Under the pieces are notes generated by a model, which made no database searches, was not told where the DNA came from, and worked only from the letters and a program-made list of their open reading frames with translations. Below, piece after piece: positions 61,695 through 64,000 of a stretch of DNA of 64,000 bases; within the stretch, counting starts at the first letter, position 1, and each line of letters starts with the position of its first letter. The translations under genes and the position numbers were made by a program. This stretch comes from Planotetraspora thailandica (GTDB lineage Bacteria > Actinomycetota > Actinomycetes > Streptosporangiales > Streptosporangiaceae). The stretch is taken from NCBI RefSeq assembly GCF_016863335.1, contig NZ_BOOR01000050.1:1-64000 (forward strand), written 5' to 3'.

Positions 61695-62276
61695 ATGCGC
61701 ACGCTGATCTACACCGCCTTCGTCTCGCTGGACGGGGTCGTCGACTCTCCCGGTGGCAACAGCCGCACCGAAGCCCACCGCAGCGGCGGCTGGACCTTCA
61801 AGGACATCGAGTTCCTCCCCGAGGCGTACGAGCTCAAGGGCCGAGAGATCGAGGAGGCCACCGCGCTGATGTTCGGCCGGACCAGCTACGAGGTGTTCTC
61901 GCCGGTTTGGCCGGACATGGAGGACTTCGCCGCCCTTAAGGAACTGCCGAAGTACGTCGTCTCGACCACCCTCGGCGAGGACGCCCTCGTCGACAACTGG
62001 GGTGACATCACGATCCTGCGCTCCCTCGAGGACGTCGAGAAGCTCAAGGAGACCGACGGCGGCCCCATCGTCATCCACGGCAGCGCCACCCTCGCCCGTA
62101 ACCTTTCCGACGCCGGCCTGATCGACCGCTACCACCTGCTGGTCTTCCCCGTGCTGCTCGGAGCCGGCAAGCGGATGTTCAGCGACACCGACAAGGACAA
62201 GCAGATGCTGAAGCTGGTCGAGTCCGAGACGTACGCCAACGGCATCACCAAGTTCGTCTACGACGTCGTCCGCTGA
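61695..62276 (+). CDS. RibD C-terminal/dihydrofolate-reductase-like protein
   Basis: The 193-residue protein begins RTLIYTAFVSLDGVVDSPGG and has ALMFGRTSYEVFSPVWP, KYVVSTTLGEDALVDNWGDI and GSATLARNLSDAGLIDRYHLLVFPVLLGAGKRMF, the order of RibD C-terminal-type reductases (YwjB-like). These small proteins share the dihydrofolate reductase fold and reduce pteridine-like or other substrates with NADPH. GAGAGGACATC precedes the ATG. It is controlled, by position, by the divergent ArsR gene. Confidence 0.9.
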   Translation: MRTLIYTAFVSLDGVVDSPGGNSRTEAHRSGGWTFKDIEFLPEAYELKGREIEEATALMFGRTSYEVFSPVWPDMEDFAALKELPKYVVSTTLGEDALVDNWGDITILRSLEDVEKLKETDGGPIVIHGSATLARNLSDAGLIDRYHLLVFPVLLGAGKRMFSDTDKDKQMLKLVESETYANGITKFVYDVVR

Positions 62277-62350
62277 GGCGGCCGCCTGGGCCGCGAATGA
62301 TGGAGGCTGGTCGGCAGGGGACAGGTGCCGTACGGCGCGGGGACCGCCCG

Positions 62351-62980
62351 TCAGGTCGTCAACCTGTCGATGACGCCGGCCAGCCATCCTTCGTACTGCC
62401 GCGGGGTCCAGCCGGACCGCTCGGTCAGCAGCTGGTAGACCTCGACGGACAGGACCGCCCAGAGCCCGTCGCGCTCCTCGCGCGTCGCCGGACGGCCCAG
62501 GACCATCGAAATGCCCTGCTCGACGCTGATCCGCCGGCGCTCCTCGCTCTCGGTCAAGAGCCCGTCCAGGTCGCCATCCGAGGCCGCAGCCTCCCTGAGC
62601 ACGAGGTACACGCCGGCGGTCCGCTGGTGGATGGTGGTGACAAGGCCGGCCGCCGCGGCCACCCGTTCCCCGCGCGTCCCGGAGGTGAGCGCGGCGAACT
62701 CGGGCCGCCGGGCGAGCGGCTCGGGCCCGGCGTCGCCGACGACGGCCACGTCGAGGACCGACACGAGCAGCTCGCCCTTCGAACGGAAGTGGGCGTACAC
62801 CGTCTCGACAGACACGCCGGCGGCGCGGGCGACCTCCCTCATCCCGGTCCCCGCCCAGCCCCCTTCGCCGAACAGCCGTGCGGCCGCGGCGAGGACGGCC
62901 CTCCGTGTCTCCGCGGCCTGCCGCTCGCGGTGCGGCGACCGGTACGGCCGCCGCACCCGGGGTGCCTGCTCCGCCGTCAC
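62351..62980 (-). CDS. TetR-family transcriptional regulator
   Basis: The 209-residue protein has a TetR helix-turn-helix: ETRRAVLAAAARLFGEGGWA, GMREVARAAGVSVETVYAHFRSKGELL. The C-terminal half includes TIHQRTAGVYLVLREAAASD. GTG start at 62980 overlaps the stop of the upstream hemerythrin gene by 4 bases, so they are one unit. Confidence 0.89.
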   Translation of the reverse strand: MTAEQAPRVRRPYRSPHRERQAAETRRAVLAAAARLFGEGGWAGTGMREVARAAGVSVETVYAHFRSKGELLVSVLDVAVVGDAGPEPLARRPEFAALTSGTRGERVAAAAGLVTTIHQRTAGVYLVLREAAASDGDLDGLLTESEERRRISVEQGISMVLGRPATREERDGLWAVLSVEVYQLLTERSGWTPRQYEGWLAGVIDRLTT

Positions 62981-63663
62981 GCCCCTGCCCGCGTCGCCGA
63001 CAGGTCAGGCTGCCAGCGGGCGGCGGCCCTGCGACGGTACGCGCCGGCGAAGCCGTGTATCAGGAGGAACCGCGGGACCGCGGGGACGAGATTGACCACG
63101 ACCTGGTAACCCTCGGGGTCGATGCCGTCGAGCAGCCAGTGTCCCTCCAGGCCCAGCTGGGCGAACGACTTCGATTTGACGTTGGTGGCCTGGTCCCACG
63201 CCTCCCACTCGGCCTGAGTGATGCTCTTCGACACGACCGGCATGCCCTCCTCGACCTCGCGGTCGAGATGGGGGATGAGCACCTCGTTCAGTTCGTCCAG
63301 CGCCGCGACGAGCTCGACGCGGGCCTCGTCCGTCGTCGTGTCCGCGTAGCGCCGCCCGACGGCCGTCATCGCCTCCATGGCCGGGACGATCCTGTGGTGG
63401 TCGGCCTCCAGCGAGTCCAGCAGCGGGCTCGCAGCGGGGTTGCGGTCGCGCACCAGCGGCCAGAGCCCCTTGTCCTCACCGGCGTGGTGGTGGTGCAGGA
63501 AGTCCATCATCCAGACCGCGTGCTCGCCGAGCGCGCGACGCTGACGCCCCACCGGATGAGGCTCGCTCGTCAGCGCCGCCCGCGTGCGGTCCAGGTCGCG
63601 GCGCAACGCACCGTGCACGACGCCCATGATCCGCGTGTCCGCTGGGCCTGATTTCGCCCCCAT
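62977..63663 (-). CDS. Hemerythrin HHE-domain protein
   Basis: The 228-residue protein is a four-helix hemerythrin-like di-iron fold: MGVVHGALRRDLDRTRAAL, then EHAVWMMDFLHHHHAGEDKGLWP (the H-HHHxxED ligand set), ADHHRIVPAMEAM with another His, and IPHLDREVEEGMPVV with His and Glu ligands. Such proteins bind oxygen or nitric oxide, or act in stress sensing. The ATG at 63663 has AAGGGGG upstream. It is co-transcribed with a TetR gene. Confidence 0.87.
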   Translation of the reverse strand: MGAKSGPADTRIMGVVHGALRRDLDRTRAALTSEPHPVGRQRRALGEHAVWMMDFLHHHHAGEDKGLWPLVRDRNPAASPLLDSLEADHHRIVPAMEAMTAVGRRYADTTTDEARVELVAALDELNEVLIPHLDREVEEGMPVVSKSITQAEWEAWDQATNVKSKSFAQLGLEGHWLLDGIDPEGYQVVVNLVPAVPRFLLIHGFAGAYRRRAAARWQPDLSATRAGA

Positions 63664-63939
63664 GTCGCCCCCTTCTATCGACGTTGACACGGGGAGCGTA
63701 GATCCACGGCGTTTTCACTCCTATGTCGTTCAGGTGAATATTTGCGTGCGTTCGAGGCGTGGTCGCGGCGGCGCATCGCCGTGGGTGCGACCACCACCTC
63801 TTCCGCCAGGCTTCATCGCATGCTCGTGGTGACGCCATCCGCGCTTCTTGGCTGATCCTTTTAATCGGGTGCGCGCCCTTGATCGAACTGGGCGTAGCGG
63901 GGGTGTTGCCTCCGTGTCATCTCTTGACCCGAGGTTCCA

Positions 63940-64000
63940 ATGAAATTGATGGTTTTGAACCATCGGAGTACGACGTCACTGCTGGTGGCGCTCGCCGCGG
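63940..64000 (+). CDS. Start of a probable secreted protein (cut by window edge)
   Basis: The 20 codons from ATG 63940 read MKLMVLNHRSTTSLLVALAA, which looks like a signal peptide: a Lys/Arg-containing start followed by hydrophobic leucine/valine/alanine. GAGGT lies 4-8 bases upstream. The 276 bases before it hold no other gene. The protein cannot be identified from this fragment. Confidence 0.4.
   Translation, partial: MKLMVLNHRSTTSLLVALAA

Noticed and set aside
62276-62287. AGGCGGCCGCCT palindrome after the RibD-fold gene as a terminator
   Set aside because: It has no loop, so a hairpin would need to lose its central pairs; it is also a likely chance palindrome in GC-rich DNA.
1-64000. 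CRISPR arrays, tRNA or rRNA genes, complete insertion sequences, prophage or plasmid origins
   Set aside because: No regularly spaced repeats, no cloverleaf-like or rRNA stretch, and no transposase, integrase or capsid motifs were noticed on reading both strands; this was by eye, not by covariance search.

Overview
The window is GC-rich (about 70 percent by eye), with many GTG starts, ATGA and GTGA gene overlaps, BTAD/NB-ARC and MmyB-type regulators, an F420-reductase-fold protein and a very large secreted glycosidase. This points to a filamentous actinobacterium, most likely Streptosporangiaceae-like; the taxonomic placement is inference. No rRNA, tRNA, CRISPR array, complete IS element or prophage was recognised.

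Layout. (a) 1-6210: a cut SDR gene diverges from an HxlR regulator, followed by a saccharopine-dehydrogenase-like enzyme with its TetR regulator. Then comes a four-gene operon with a textbook haloalkane dehalogenase of the LinB/DhaA type. The same box, GTTCA-N5-TGAAC, occurs twice at the SDR/hxlR promoter region and twice before the dehalogenase operon, so the two loci look like one regulon. (b) 6211-9626: a gene-poor stretch with a terminator and an SDR remnant, then an ABC ATPase and permease pair. (c) 9668-17412: accessory-looking DNA with two orphan immunity-type genes (Imm51 and Im9-like), two GNAT acetyltransferases, a frameshifted HTH gene, a VOC protein and an OmpR two-component system whose kinase is fused to a DUF4173-type membrane module. 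(d) 17409-26581: a GPH sugar symporter with a truncated downstream cistron, a TetR/DUF1772 pair, and a MarR regulator with an SGNH hydrolase and an NmrA/ABM/quinone-reductase operon, then a lipoprotein and a TIGR01777 epimerase.

(e) 26620-41827: a carbohydrate-use locus. A ROK repressor diverges from a LacI-type sensor domain that lacks its DNA-binding head. Next come a sugar ABC importer, a GH2 beta-mannosidase and a 2205-residue secreted protein with beta-helix, F5/8C, Fn3, GH95 and FIMAH modules. The layout suggests outside hydrolysis of a fucosylated, mannose-containing glycan, oligosaccharide import and cytoplasmic demannosylation. (f) 41876-50506: several regulator/oxidoreductase or regulator/exporter modules, each with recognisable palindromic operators (TetR with F420-type reductase and SDR; MarR with an MFS exporter and an isochorismatase-fold protein lacking its cysteine; TetR with SDR). 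(g) 50573-64000: a BTAD-NB-ARC regulator that overlaps a DrrAB-type exporter tail to tail, two small membrane proteins, a NarL/NarX-type two-component system, an acyltransferase-3, an ArsR/RibD-fold reductase pair, a TetR/hemerythrin pair, and the first bases of a probable secreted protein.

The strongest candidates for something not yet described are the HxlR-controlled dehalogenase regulon, the headless-LacI/ROK-controlled mannosidase/fucosidase locus, and the histidine kinase fused to a DUF4173 module. All functions are read from motifs and context; no database search was run.
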